Assembly: GCA_963815445.1 (NCBI GenBank)
Contig: CAWFGV010000011.1
Location: 372,001 to 436,000, forward strand
Reading direction: 5' to 3'
Length of the DNA stretch: 64,000 bases
From: JANLYC01 sp963815445
GTDB lineage: Bacteria; Actinomycetota; Actinomycetes; Propionibacteriales; Nocardioidaceae
Of this stretch, positions 1 to 7,077 are shown one piece after another. The position numbers and the translations under genes are program-made. The notes below the pieces were generated by a model. It had not been told where the DNA came from. It was given only the letters and a program-made list of their open reading frames with translations, and did no database searches. Within the stretch, counting starts at the first letter, position 1. Each line of letters begins with the position of its first letter.

Positions 1-603
1 CAGGTGCCGGGCGTCAACTATGTCGTGGACTCGCTCGGCGCCCTCGCGGCGGGGCTTCGCCTCGGCTTCGGGTTCGACGAGCTGGCGGTCGGGCTCGCGA
101 GCTTCCGTGGCAGCGCCCGACGGATGGAGTTCAAAGGAGCGGCCGGCTCTGTGCGGGTCTACGACAGCTATGCCCACCACCCGGCCGAGATCGCAGGTGA
201 CCTCCAGGCTGCCCGCGCCGTCGCGGGCGAGGAGCGGCTGCTCGTCTGCTTCCAGCCCCACCTCTACAGCCGGACCCAGATCTTCGGCACCGCGATGGGC
301 GAGGCACTCTCGGCCGCCGACCTGGTCGTGGTCATGGACGTCTATGCGGCGCGCGAGGCGCCCGAGCCGGGAGTCTCCGGGCAGCTGGTTGCCTCAGCCG
401 TGCAGCTCGACCCGGACCACGTGCACTACGAGCCGCACTGGGACGCGGTACCTGCGATGATCACGCGACTCATCGCCGAGTCGGAGATGCCGACCACGGT
501 GATCACGATGGGCGCCGGCGACGTGACCGACATCGGGCCGCAGGTGCTCTCGCTGGTTCGCTCGGACGCAGACGGGGGGCCGTCCGATGGCAGTGCGATC
601 TGA
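1..603 (+). CDS. murC: UDP-N-acetylmuramate--L-alanine ligase, C-terminal part (5' end outside window)
   Basis: This is the last 200 residues of a Mur ligase that joins L-alanine to UDP-MurNAc in the cytoplasm, the first amino-acid step of peptidoglycan stem synthesis. The frame is open from base 1, so the gene starts upstream. The motif YDSYAHHPAEI (about residues 54-64 of this fragment) matches the YDDYGHHPTEI stretch of the MurC C-terminal domain. It is followed by a Rossmann-like segment with FQPHLYSRT, also typical of MurC. It overlaps ftsQ by 17 nt, the standard actinobacterial dcw order (murC-ftsQ-ftsZ). The substrate-binding N-terminal and ATP-binding central domains cannot be seen here. 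Confidence 0.93.
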   Translation, partial: QVPGVNYVVDSLGALAAGLRLGFGFDELAVGLASFRGSARRMEFKGAAGSVRVYDSYAHHPAEIAGDLQAARAVAGEERLLVCFQPHLYSRTQIFGTAMGEALSAADLVVVMDVYAAREAPEPGVSGQLVASAVQLDPDHVHYEPHWDAVPAMITRLIAESEMPTTVITMGAGDVTDIGPQVLSLVRSDADGGPSDGSAI

Positions 604-1309
604 GCCATCCAGGTTCGCGCGGCGTCAGTGGATGCACCGACTGCAGGCGGTCCGTCCCTGGTTGCTGGGTGTCGTCGCGGCGAGCGCGGTCGCGCTCGGT
701 GTGTGGGCGTTGCTCTTCTCGTCCTGGCTCGCCACCCAGCAGGTCGACGTGACCGGCAACGACATCGTGCCGGCGCAGGACGTGGTCAAAGCCGCCGCGA
801 TCCAGGACGGGACACCGCTGCTCCGGGTCAACCTCGATGCGGTTCGCCAACAGGTCGCAGCCCTGCCATCGGTGGCGACCGTGAGCGTGCACCGAGGGTG
901 GCCGCACACGATCGACATCACGGTGACGGAGCGCACGCCGTTGGCGACCGTGCTGAGCCACGGCTCGTGGTACGCGATGGACAAGGCCGGCGTTCTCTTC
1001 CACCCCTTGTCTCTTCGTGATCCGGCCTTGCCTGTGGTCGTCCTGGCACCCGGAGCGGACGCGGCTGCCCGCGCCGAGGTCGCGTCGGTGGTGAGCGTCC
1101 TTCCCCGCGACCTGCTCGCCTCGATGCGCCGGGTGAAGGCACGGTCGATGGACTCGATCACGCTGGTCCTGTCCGATGGCCGACACGTGGTGTGGGGGAG
1201 TGCCGAAGAGTCCTCCCGCAAGGTCGACGTGCTCGCCGTCCTCCTCGAGCAGCAGCGCGCCTCGGTGTACGACGTGAGCGTCCCCGAGGAACCGACGACA
1301 CGGAGATAA
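587..1309 (+). CDS. ftsQ: Cell division protein FtsQ
   Basis: FtsQ is a bitopic membrane protein that links early and late divisome parts through FtsB/FtsL. The 240-residue product has a short basic cytoplasmic tail, one membrane segment (about residues 24-46) and a periplasmic-side POTRA domain (about 50-118, starting at VTGNDIV and ending at VTERTPLA), followed by the FtsQ beta domain. The ATG at 587 lies inside the end of murC (17-nt overlap), so translation is probably coupled. No other start gives a better tail plus membrane segment. In most actinobacteria ftsZ follows directly; here a gene on the other strand intervenes. Confidence 0.93.
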   Translation: MAVRSEPSRFARRQWMHRLQAVRPWLLGVVAASAVALGVWALLFSSWLATQQVDVTGNDIVPAQDVVKAAAIQDGTPLLRVNLDAVRQQVAALPSVATVSVHRGWPHTIDITVTERTPLATVLSHGSWYAMDKAGVLFHPLSLRDPALPVVVLAPGADAAARAEVASVVSVLPRDLLASMRRVKARSMDSITLVLSDGRHVVWGSAEESSRKVDVLAVLLEQQRASVYDVSVPEEPTTRR

Positions 1310-1411
1310 GGGACGCTCCGCAATGGCGAAGTCGCCCCGCGGCTAGCCGACGCGGCGTTCGGCTGTGAGCTCACCTGGGTGCGTCGACACTGGCGAGGTC
1401 GATGTGCTGGG

Positions 1412-2164
1412 TCACGTCGTCGAGTCTGGCACGTCCGGCCCGGTGACCGACCCCCCGCGCCAGGTCGGGAGGTCGTGCTGCCCGACCGCGACGTCGTAGG
1501 CGGCCGCCGCGAGCAGCCGGGTCGAGTCGAGCGTCGGCAGTGGGGAGACGTCCGGCGTGACCAGCATGGGGATCTCCGTGCAGACGAGTGCCACCGCGTC
1601 GCAGCCTCGTCCGCGCAGGTCCTCGATGACGCGGACGTATGCCGCACGGGACTCAGGACGCAGCTCACCGTCGAGCAGCTCGTCGAAGATCACTGTGTTG
1701 ACCAGCTCGCGATCGCCCGCAGGTGGTACTTCGGACGTCAGGCCGTGCCGGCCGAGGGCGTCGGGATACAACGTGCCGTCCATGGTGTAGCGGGTGCCGA
1801 GCACCCCGACGGTGGTGTGACCGCGCCGGGCGGCCTCCGCCGCCACGACGTCTGCGATGTGCAGTCCCGGCAAGGCGAGCGGGTCGCCGCCCAGCTCGAG
1901 GGCCATGTGCGCGGTGTTGTCGGGGCACACGAAGAAGTCGGCGCCGGCGTCGGCCAGCCGTTGCACACTGGTCGCGAGCGTGTCCCGGATGCTCGCGTGC
2001 TCTCCGCTGTCCCAGGCCGACATGCTGCGAGCGAGTGCGATGCAGTCGAGCGTCACGTCCGGATGGTCGTGCGGCCCCAGCCGACGAAACCCCTCCTGGC
2101 AGAAGGCGCGGAAGCACAGGGCCGCACCCTCCGTGCTGTGGGCGAGGATGCCGAGGTGTCGCAT
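1412..2164 (-). CDS. Aspartate/glutamate racemase family protein
   Basis: A 250-residue member of the Asp/Glu/hydantoin racemase superfamily, cofactor-independent enzymes that use two cysteines for proton exchange. Both expected cysteines are visible: C80 in FFVCPDNTAH and C195 in LVCTEIPML. Downstream of each are the Asn-Thr and Thr-Glu residues typical of the substrate site. The start has a strong ribosome site (AGGAAGGGGAGA) just before the ATG. Substrate is not settled: aspartate racemase is the best guess from the family, and a MurI-type glutamate racemase is less likely because the motifs differ. It sits on the opposite strand between ftsQ and ftsZ, an unusual interruption of the division cluster; a D-amino-acid role for the cell wall is only an inference. 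Confidence 0.85.
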   Translation of the reverse strand: MRHLGILAHSTEGAALCFRAFCQEGFRRLGPHDHPDVTLDCIALARSMSAWDSGEHASIRDTLATSVQRLADAGADFFVCPDNTAHMALELGGDPLALPGLHIADVVAAEAARRGHTTVGVLGTRYTMDGTLYPDALGRHGLTSEVPPAGDRELVNTVIFDELLDGELRPESRAAYVRVIEDLRGRGCDAVALVCTEIPMLVTPDVSPLPTLDSTRLLAAAAYDVAVGQHDLPTWRGGSVTGPDVPDSTT

Positions 2165-2275
2165 GGTCTCCCCTTCCTGTTCAGCGAAGCATCGTCCACG
2201 GGTGGCCCCGCCTCAACAATCTGTTCGGCGACGGGCGTGTCGCCACGATGACAGAGCCGCGGACACCTACCTTCT

Positions 2276-2305
2276 TAGACAGCGCCAGGTTGACATAACT
2301 ATAAC
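2276..2305 (+). promoter_or_regulatory. Probable ftsZ promoter
   Basis: TAGACA (2276-2281) and TATAAC (2300-2305) are separated by 18 bp, a good SigA-type pair about 90 nt before the ftsZ start. A TTGACA also occurs at 2290-2295 but has no -10 at a fitting distance. The gap 2165-2392 separates ftsZ from the divergent racemase gene, so ftsZ needs its own promoter here. Confidence 0.6.
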
Positions 2306-2320
2306 CCTCTAGTTGAGGGT
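2304..2320. promoter_or_regulatory. Palindromic site overlapping the ftsZ promoter, possible operator
   Basis: ACCCTC-tagtt-GAGGGT forms a perfect 6-bp inverted repeat with a 5-nt spacer. It starts at the last bases of the -10 box and covers the expected transcription start. That position suits a repressor or MerR-type regulator. Which protein binds it is unknown. Confidence 0.5.
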
Positions 2321-2392
2321 CAGGGTTCTTCAGCCGGCGAGGACCTGGCAGTTCCTCATCCGAGGAAGACCACAGAGCGAGAGGCACGTGCC

Positions 2393-3607
2393 GTGGCAGC
2401 ACCGCAGAACTACCTGGCGGTCATCAAGGTCGTTGGAATCGGCGGCGGGGGCGTCAACGCCGTCAACCGGATGATCGAGGTCGGACTCCGAGGGGTGGAG
2501 TTCATCGCGATCAACACAGACGCCCAGGCGCTGCTGATGAGCGACGCTGACGTCAAGCTCGACATCGGCCGCGAACTCACGCGAGGTCTCGGCGCCGGGG
2601 CCAACCCCGACGTCGGTGGACGGGCCGCCGACGACCACGCCGAAGAGATCGAAGAGGTCATCAAGGGTGCCGACATGGTGTTCGTGACGGCCGGCGAGGG
2701 TGGCGGCACCGGGACGGGTGGCGCCCCCATCGTCGCGCGCATCGCGAGGTCCCTGGGCGCGCTCACGATCGGCGTCGTCACACGGCCGTTCGCCTTCGAG
2801 GGTCGGCGGCGTGCCAACCAGGCCGAGGAGGGCATTGCCGCCCTCCGCGAAGAGGTCGACACCCTCATCGTCATCCCGAACGACCGGCTGCTGTCAATCT
2901 CTGATCGCAACGTCAGCGTCCTCGACGCCTTCAAGCAGGCCGACCAGGTGCTGCTGCAGGGCGTCTCGGGCATCACCGACCTGATCACGACCCCCGGGCT
3001 CATCAACCTCGACTTCGCCGACGTGAAGTCCGTGATGCAGAACGCCGGGTCAGCGCTCATGGGCATCGGTCGGGCGAACGGCGACGACAGGGCCGTGATC
3101 GCGGCCGAGATGGCTGTCTCGAGCCCCTTGCTCGAGGCGTCCATCGACGGAGCGCATGGCGTCCTGCTGTCGATCTCAGGTGGCTCCGATCTCGGGCTCT
3201 TCGAGATCAACGAGGCCGCCGCCCTCGTGTCCCAGGCCGCGCACGCCGAAGCCAACATCATCTTCGGAGCGGTGATCGACGATGCGCTCGGCGACGAAGT
3301 ACGGGTCACCGTCATCGCGGCCGGGTTCGACGGCGGCACTCCCAAGCGCCGAGACCAGTCGCAGCCCGCGCTACGCCGCGACGCGGCTCCGGTCCCGTCG
3401 ACGACTCCTCAGCAGAACTCGCACCGAGCCGCCCAGGCGGCAGGCGCCTCGACAGCCACGATCGAGGCCGAGCGTCATCCGGTTCCGGTCGCCAGGGAGT
3501 CCGAGGGTGCGGACGCTGAATCGCCCGGGTCCGCCCCGGCGCGGCAGCCGCGGCCGATCTCGTTCGACGACAGCGAGGACCTCGACATCCCCGACTTCCT
3601 GAAGTAG
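2393..3607 (+). CDS. ftsZ: Cell division protein FtsZ
   Basis: Tubulin-like GTPase that forms the cytokinetic Z ring. The 404-residue product starts MAAPQNYLAVIKVVG, as in most actinobacterial FtsZ. It carries the tubulin signature GGGTGTG at 103-109 and the T7 synergy loop NLDFADVK near 204-211, whose Asp completes the neighbouring subunit's GTPase site. After about residue 315 comes a variable linker. The C-terminal peptide DIPDFLK is the conserved docking tail for partners such as SepF, encoded 1.5 kb downstream. GTG start with GAGAGG ahead of it. Likely the first gene of a run through pgeF, yggS, sepF and beyond. Confidence 0.98.
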   Translation: MAAPQNYLAVIKVVGIGGGGVNAVNRMIEVGLRGVEFIAINTDAQALLMSDADVKLDIGRELTRGLGAGANPDVGGRAADDHAEEIEEVIKGADMVFVTAGEGGGTGTGGAPIVARIARSLGALTIGVVTRPFAFEGRRRANQAEEGIAALREEVDTLIVIPNDRLLSISDRNVSVLDAFKQADQVLLQGVSGITDLITTPGLINLDFADVKSVMQNAGSALMGIGRANGDDRAVIAAEMAVSSPLLEASIDGAHGVLLSISGGSDLGLFEINEAAALVSQAAHAEANIIFGAVIDDALGDEVRVTVIAAGFDGGTPKRRDQSQPALRRDAAPVPSTTPQQNSHRAAQAAGASTATIEAERHPVPVARESEGADAESPGSAPARQPRPISFDDSEDLDIPDFLK

Positions 3608-3632
3608 TCGCGACCGTTGGGAGGAAGCGCCG

Positions 3633-4367
3633 GTGTTTCTCCATCGTGATCGGCTGGACTCGGACGCCGGGTCCGTCGACGTGGCCTTCACGGACAGGCA
3701 TGGCGGTGTCAGTGTGCCTCCGTTCGACACTCTCGACCTGACCCGCTCGGCGCCCGGTCGAGACGTCGAGCTGAGGGCCAACCTGTCCGCTGTCGCCGAC
3801 GCCTTCGACGTGAGCGGTTTCGCCACGATGACGCAGATCCATGGTGCCGACGTCCGGCTTGTGCACCGGCCGGGACCGGAGAGCCAGCCCTGCGATGCGC
3901 TGATCGCGACCGTGCCGGACCTGGCACTGTGCGTCCGCGTGGGGGACTGCGTGCCGCTCGTCCTCGCCGATGCGGGCGCTGGCGTCGTGGGGGTCGCGCA
4001 TGCCGGCCGCCCGGGCCTGGTGGCGGGGATCGTCCCGGCCGTCGTGGCGGCCATGCGCGACCAGGGGGCGCAGGCGATCGAGGCGTGGATGGGCCCCCGG
4101 GTCTGCGGCGGGTGCTACGAGGTGCCGGCCCAGATGCGTGCTGACGTGGCCGCGGCGATCCCGGCCGCGTACGCCTGCACTACCTGGGGCACCCCGTCGG
4201 TCGACATCGGCGCCGCTGTGCACAGCCAGCTGGCGGCCGCCGGATGCGTGGTGCATGACATCGACCGCTGCACGCGCGAGTCACCGGAGCTGTACTCCTA
4301 CCGCCGTGACGGCGCAGCCTCAGGACGATTCGCGGGAATCGTCGTTCGCCGAGGTGCCGATGTCTGA
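3633..4367 (+). CDS. pgeF: Peptidoglycan editing factor / multicopper-type purine nucleoside phosphorylase (YfiH/PgeF family)
   Basis: A 244-residue YfiH-family protein. Members act as peptidoglycan editing factors and have zinc- or copper-dependent purine nucleoside phosphorylase or laccase activity in vitro. Key residues are recognisable: QIHGADV near residue 70, the catalytic Cys in GDCVPLVLAD near 110, and AHAGRPGLVAG near 120. The last normally reads HAGWRG, so the Trp-Arg pair is replaced by Arg-Pro here. GTG start preceded by GGGAGGAA, 25 nt after ftsZ. It overlaps the next gene by 8 nt. Position between ftsZ and yggS is conserved in actinobacteria. Confidence 0.88.
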   Translation: MFLHRDRLDSDAGSVDVAFTDRHGGVSVPPFDTLDLTRSAPGRDVELRANLSAVADAFDVSGFATMTQIHGADVRLVHRPGPESQPCDALIATVPDLALCVRVGDCVPLVLADAGAGVVGVAHAGRPGLVAGIVPAVVAAMRDQGAQAIEAWMGPRVCGGCYEVPAQMRADVAAAIPAAYACTTWGTPSVDIGAAVHSQLAAAGCVVHDIDRCTRESPELYSYRRDGAASGRFAGIVVRRGADV

Positions 4368-5067
4368 CGAGCGTCGGCACGAGATCACCCGCGGTCTCGA
4401 CGAGGTTCGCGAGCGGATCTCCACCGCGGCGGCTGCCGGCGGTCGTGATCCGTCGGAGGTCACGGTCGTGGTCATCACCAAGACCTGGCCCGTCAGCGAC
4501 CTCGAGATCCTGCTCGAGCTCGGTGTCCGCGACCTGGGCGAGAACAAGCACCAGGACGCCGAAGAGAAGGCCGCGGGGCTGTCCGGCCGCGGCGTGCGAT
4601 GGCACTTTGTCGGGCAGATCCAGTCCAACAAGGCCGGCAAGATCGCCGCCTACGCCGACGTGGTCCACTCGGTCGACTCGATCCGGGTTGCCCAGCGTCT
4701 CAACTCGGGCGCGCACCAGCACGGCCGCTCAGTCACCTGCCTTGTCCAGGTCAACCTGGACGACGCGGCCGAACACGAGGGGCGTGGAGGTGTGCGGGGC
4801 GACGAGGTGGCGAAGGTCGCTCATGCGATCGAGACGGCCGGCCGTCTCGAGCTCGGTGGGGTCATGGGGGTGGCACCACTGCATGGGGACGCCGATGGGG
4901 CGTACCAACGGCTCATGGAGGTGAGCGGGCAACTGCGAGCCCGATACCCCCGCGCCGTACTGGTCTCGGCAGGCATGAGTGGTGATCTCGAAGCGGCCGT
5001 TCGCAGGGGTGCGACACACGTGCGTGTCGGTAGCGCGGTGCTCGGTGAGCGCCGTTTGAACGAGTAG
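4360..5067 (+). CDS. YggS-family pyridoxal 5'-phosphate homeostasis protein
   Basis: A 235-residue PLP-binding protein (PLPBP/YggS/Ylm) with the fold-type III barrel of alanine racemase but no known catalysis; family members control free PLP and amino-acid pools. The PLP lysine is in VVITKTW (about residue 40), where other members have SKTHP. The phosphate loop region is VSAGMSGDLEAAVRRGATHVRVGSAVLG near the C-terminus. LGENKHQDA replaces the commoner FGENRVQE. The start ATG overlaps the pgeF stop by 8 nt. Frame would allow a much longer upstream extension inside pgeF, which is rejected because family homology begins at this ATG. Confidence 0.92.
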   Translation: MSDERRHEITRGLDEVRERISTAAAAGGRDPSEVTVVVITKTWPVSDLEILLELGVRDLGENKHQDAEEKAAGLSGRGVRWHFVGQIQSNKAGKIAAYADVVHSVDSIRVAQRLNSGAHQHGRSVTCLVQVNLDDAAEHEGRGGVRGDEVAKVAHAIETAGRLELGGVMGVAPLHGDADGAYQRLMEVSGQLRARYPRAVLVSAGMSGDLEAAVRRGATHVRVGSAVLGERRLNE

Positions 5068-5153
5068 GGTCATATCAGGCAGTTGCCGTGCACGGACACC
5101 GAAGGCACCGCACCCGGCAGCTGCGTCAACGACGAGGTGGAGGAACCGAAGTC

Positions 5154-5669
5154 ATGGCTGGTGCAATGCGCAAGGTCGGCGTCTACCTGGGCCTGCTTGA
5201 GGACACCGACCGCTACGAGGACGACTACTACGGCGAGGATGACGAGCTGGACGGCGGCGCTGAAACGGCTCCGGCCCGTCGCGCCGTGCATGCGGTGCGC
5301 GACGACCGACCGGCCCGTGACAACCGTGACAACCGTGACAACACCGTCGCCTCGCTGGCCGAGCGCCGCCGCGGGCAGCATGTGGCCGAGCTGTCCCGGA
5401 TCACGACCCTCCACCCGCGCACCTACAACGAAGCGCGCACGATCGGCGAGCACTTCCGGGAAGGGATCCCGGTCATCATGAACCTGTCCGAGATGGACGA
5501 CAACGACGCCAAGCGGCTTGTCGACTTCTCGGCTGGTCTCGTGTTCGCCACCAGGGGCACCATCGAGCGCGTCACCAGCAAGGTGTTCCTGCTGTCACCG
5601 CCGAACGTCTCGGTGGCCGCGGAGGACAAGCAGCGTATTGCCGAGGGCGGCTTCTTCAACCAGAGCTAG
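5154..5669 (+). CDS. sepF: Cell division protein SepF
   Basis: SepF polymerises at the membrane and anchors FtsZ in Gram-positive bacteria that lack FtsA. The 171-residue product begins MAGAMRKVGVYLGLLED, an amphipathic helix that binds membrane. A long acidic then basic linker follows. The conserved SepF (DUF552) domain spans about 83-165 and includes HPRTYNEARTIGEHFREG and the dimer-forming region with FSAGLVFATRG. The linker holds three 9-bp tandem repeats (5316-5342) giving Asp-Asn-Arg units. GGAGG at about 5138 supports this start; upstream in-frame ATG/GTG codons lie outside the conserved protein. Confidence 0.95.
   Translation: MAGAMRKVGVYLGLLEDTDRYEDDYYGEDDELDGGAETAPARRAVHAVRDDRPARDNRDNRDNTVASLAERRRGQHVAELSRITTLHPRTYNEARTIGEHFREGIPVIMNLSEMDDNDAKRLVDFSAGLVFATRGTIERVTSKVFLLSPPNVSVAAEDKQRIAEGGFFNQS
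5316..5342 (+). repeat. Three 9-bp tandem repeats (CGTGACAAC) in the sepF linker
   Basis: CGTGACAAC occurs three times head to tail and stays in frame, encoding Arg-Asp-Asn units in the disordered linker of SepF. Similar in-frame nonamer repeats occur in the 27680 lipoprotein and near the lgt 3' end. Confidence 0.85.
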
Positions 5670-5720
5670 GGCGTCGCTGTCCTGCACCGACGCCCGTCTG
5701 AAACGGCGTCCGGCACCGTC

Positions 5721-5726
5721 TAGGCT
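5721..5726 (+). promoter_or_regulatory. -10 box for leaderless yggT
   Basis: TAGGCT is followed after 6 nt by the GTG start of yggT, so transcription should begin at the start codon. CTGAAA at 5698-5703, 17 bp upstream, is a fair -35. No ribosome site is present. Confidence 0.6.
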
Positions 5727-5732
5727 TGATCC

Positions 5733-6026
5733 GTGGTCGTCGCCGGCATCATCATCGAGCTTGTTCTGTGGCTCTACATCCTGCTGATCCTGTCGAGGCT
5801 GGTGGCCGACTGGGTGCAGATGTTCGCCAGGTCCTGGAGCCCCCGTGGTCCGGTTCTGGTCCTCCTGGAGCTGATCTACTCCGCGACCGACCCGCCGATC
5901 AGGTTGTTCCGGCGCTTCGTCCCACCGTTGCGGTTCGGCGGAATGTCGCTCGACCTGTCGATCATCTTCGTCCTTCTGATTTGCTACGTATTTCAGTGGG
6001 CGAACCGCACCTACCTCTTGAGATAG
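5733..6026 (+). CDS. YggT family membrane protein
   Basis: A 97-residue integral membrane protein of the YggT family (PF02325). It has two hydrophobic segments, about 3-25 and 73-90. Between them is the family stretch with the conserved ATDPPIRLFRRFVPP motif. Exact function is unknown; members are linked to division and to membrane or osmotic homeostasis, and the gene is nearly always between sepF and divIVA in actinobacteria, as here. The GTG start lies 6 nt after a TAGGCT -10 box with no Shine-Dalgarno, which suggests a leaderless mRNA and some transcription independent of sepF. Confidence 0.9.
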   Translation: MVVAGIIIELVLWLYILLILSRLVADWVQMFARSWSPRGPVLVLLELIYSATDPPIRLFRRFVPPLRFGGMSLDLSIIFVLLICYVFQWANRTYLLR

Positions 6027-6206
6027 TCTGAGCCCTGTAGTGAACTGCTCGCGGCGCAGGGACCCAGCAGACCGCTGGATGCGTCTCGACGGTGGAGACA
6101 GTGGGACACACCAGATGCACCAGGCCATAGACCAAGTCAACGCGCTCTCGACGGAGTAGCGTGGCACCGCACGTACCGATCAGATTGGACAACCCGAGGT
6201 GAACTC

Positions 6207-6959
6207 ATGCCGTTGACGCCCGAGGACGTACACAAGAAGACGTTCACGCCCGTTCGTCTGCGTGAGGGTTACGACATGGGGGAGGTCGACCAGTTCCTCG
6301 ATGAGGTCGAGGTCGAGCTCACGCGCCTGCACCAGGAGAACGACGACCTGCGCCAGAAGCTGGCGACGGCGTCGACCTCTGCTCCAGGCACGCCCGCGCC
6401 GGCCCTGCGTGAGACGCCCAAGCCCGAGCCGGTCCCTGAGCCCGAGCCCGTCAAGGAGCCCGAGCCTGTGGTCGCGGCAGTTCCCGCACTGCCGACCGTC
6501 AGCACCGTCCCCGAGGCGTCCAGCGCAGCGGCCCGGCTGCTCGAGATCGCAACCCACAACGCCGACCAGCTGGTCGGCGAGGCAAAGAACGAGGCCGACA
6601 AGATTCTCGGTGAGGCACGGATCAAGTCCGAGCGCCTCGAAGCCGACTCCAAGTCCAAGGCCGAGCGGCTCGAGTCCGACGCCCGCACCCGGGCCGAGAA
6701 GCTCGACTCCGAGACGTCCGAGCGCCGGGCGCAGCTCTTCGGTCAGCTCGAGCGCGACAAGGACAACCTGGCCCGTGAGCTCGAGGACCTGCGGGCGTTC
6801 GAGCGTGAGTACCGCAGCCGGCTGAAGGGCTACTTCCAGTCGCAGCTGCGTGCTCTCGACGGAGAGACCGACGGCGAGGTGCCGCTGACGCCGTCCGCCG
6901 ACGGCGAGACCCCGCGCCGACTGCGAGAGCTCCTCGGAGAGGACCAGCAACAGCATTAA
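6207..6959 (+). CDS. DivIVA / Wag31 family polar growth and septum protein
   Basis: A 250-residue coiled-coil scaffold that marks negatively curved membrane and directs polar cell-wall growth in actinobacteria. The N-terminal DivIVA domain (1-60; MPLTPEDVHKKTFTPVR and GYDMGEVDQFLDEVE) carries the membrane-binding loop and the first coiled coil. A proline- and glutamate-rich linker (about 62-98, PEPVPEPEPVKEPEP) follows, then a long second coiled coil (about 105-215). GAGGTGA lies 7 nt before the ATG. The 180-nt gap after yggT shows no convincing promoter. A strong stem-loop follows the gene. Confidence 0.95.
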   Translation: MPLTPEDVHKKTFTPVRLREGYDMGEVDQFLDEVEVELTRLHQENDDLRQKLATASTSAPGTPAPALRETPKPEPVPEPEPVKEPEPVVAAVPALPTVSTVPEASSAAARLLEIATHNADQLVGEAKNEADKILGEARIKSERLEADSKSKAERLESDARTRAEKLDSETSERRAQLFGQLERDKDNLARELEDLRAFEREYRSRLKGYFQSQLRALDGETDGEVPLTPSADGETPRRLRELLGEDQQQH

Positions 6960-7007
6960 CGCGCTCCGGCCCGACGAGTCACCCAGCGCGCGCACGAGTC
7001 TGATCAG

Positions 7008-7046
7008 CGAAGCCCCGGCATCCCATCTGAGGTGACCGGGGCTTCG
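7008..7046. terminator. Bidirectional terminator hairpin between divIVA and ileS
   Basis: CGAAGCCCCGG (7008-7018) pairs perfectly with CCGGGGCTTCG (7036-7046) around a 17-nt loop. The two genes converge here, so the stem can end both transcripts. There is no long U-run, as is usual in high-GC actinobacteria. Confidence 0.8.
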
Positions 7047-7077
7047 GCTTGTCGAACAGCCTCGGCCCGGGGCCTCG

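Noticed and set aside
1310..1411. Possible terminator or small gene between ftsQ and the racemase
   Set aside because: I found no stable hairpin and no open frame with a start signal in these 102 bases.
2290..2295. TTGACA as the -35 of ftsZ
   Set aside because: No -10 lies 16-19 bp downstream; the TAGACA/TATAAC pair with 18 bp fits better.
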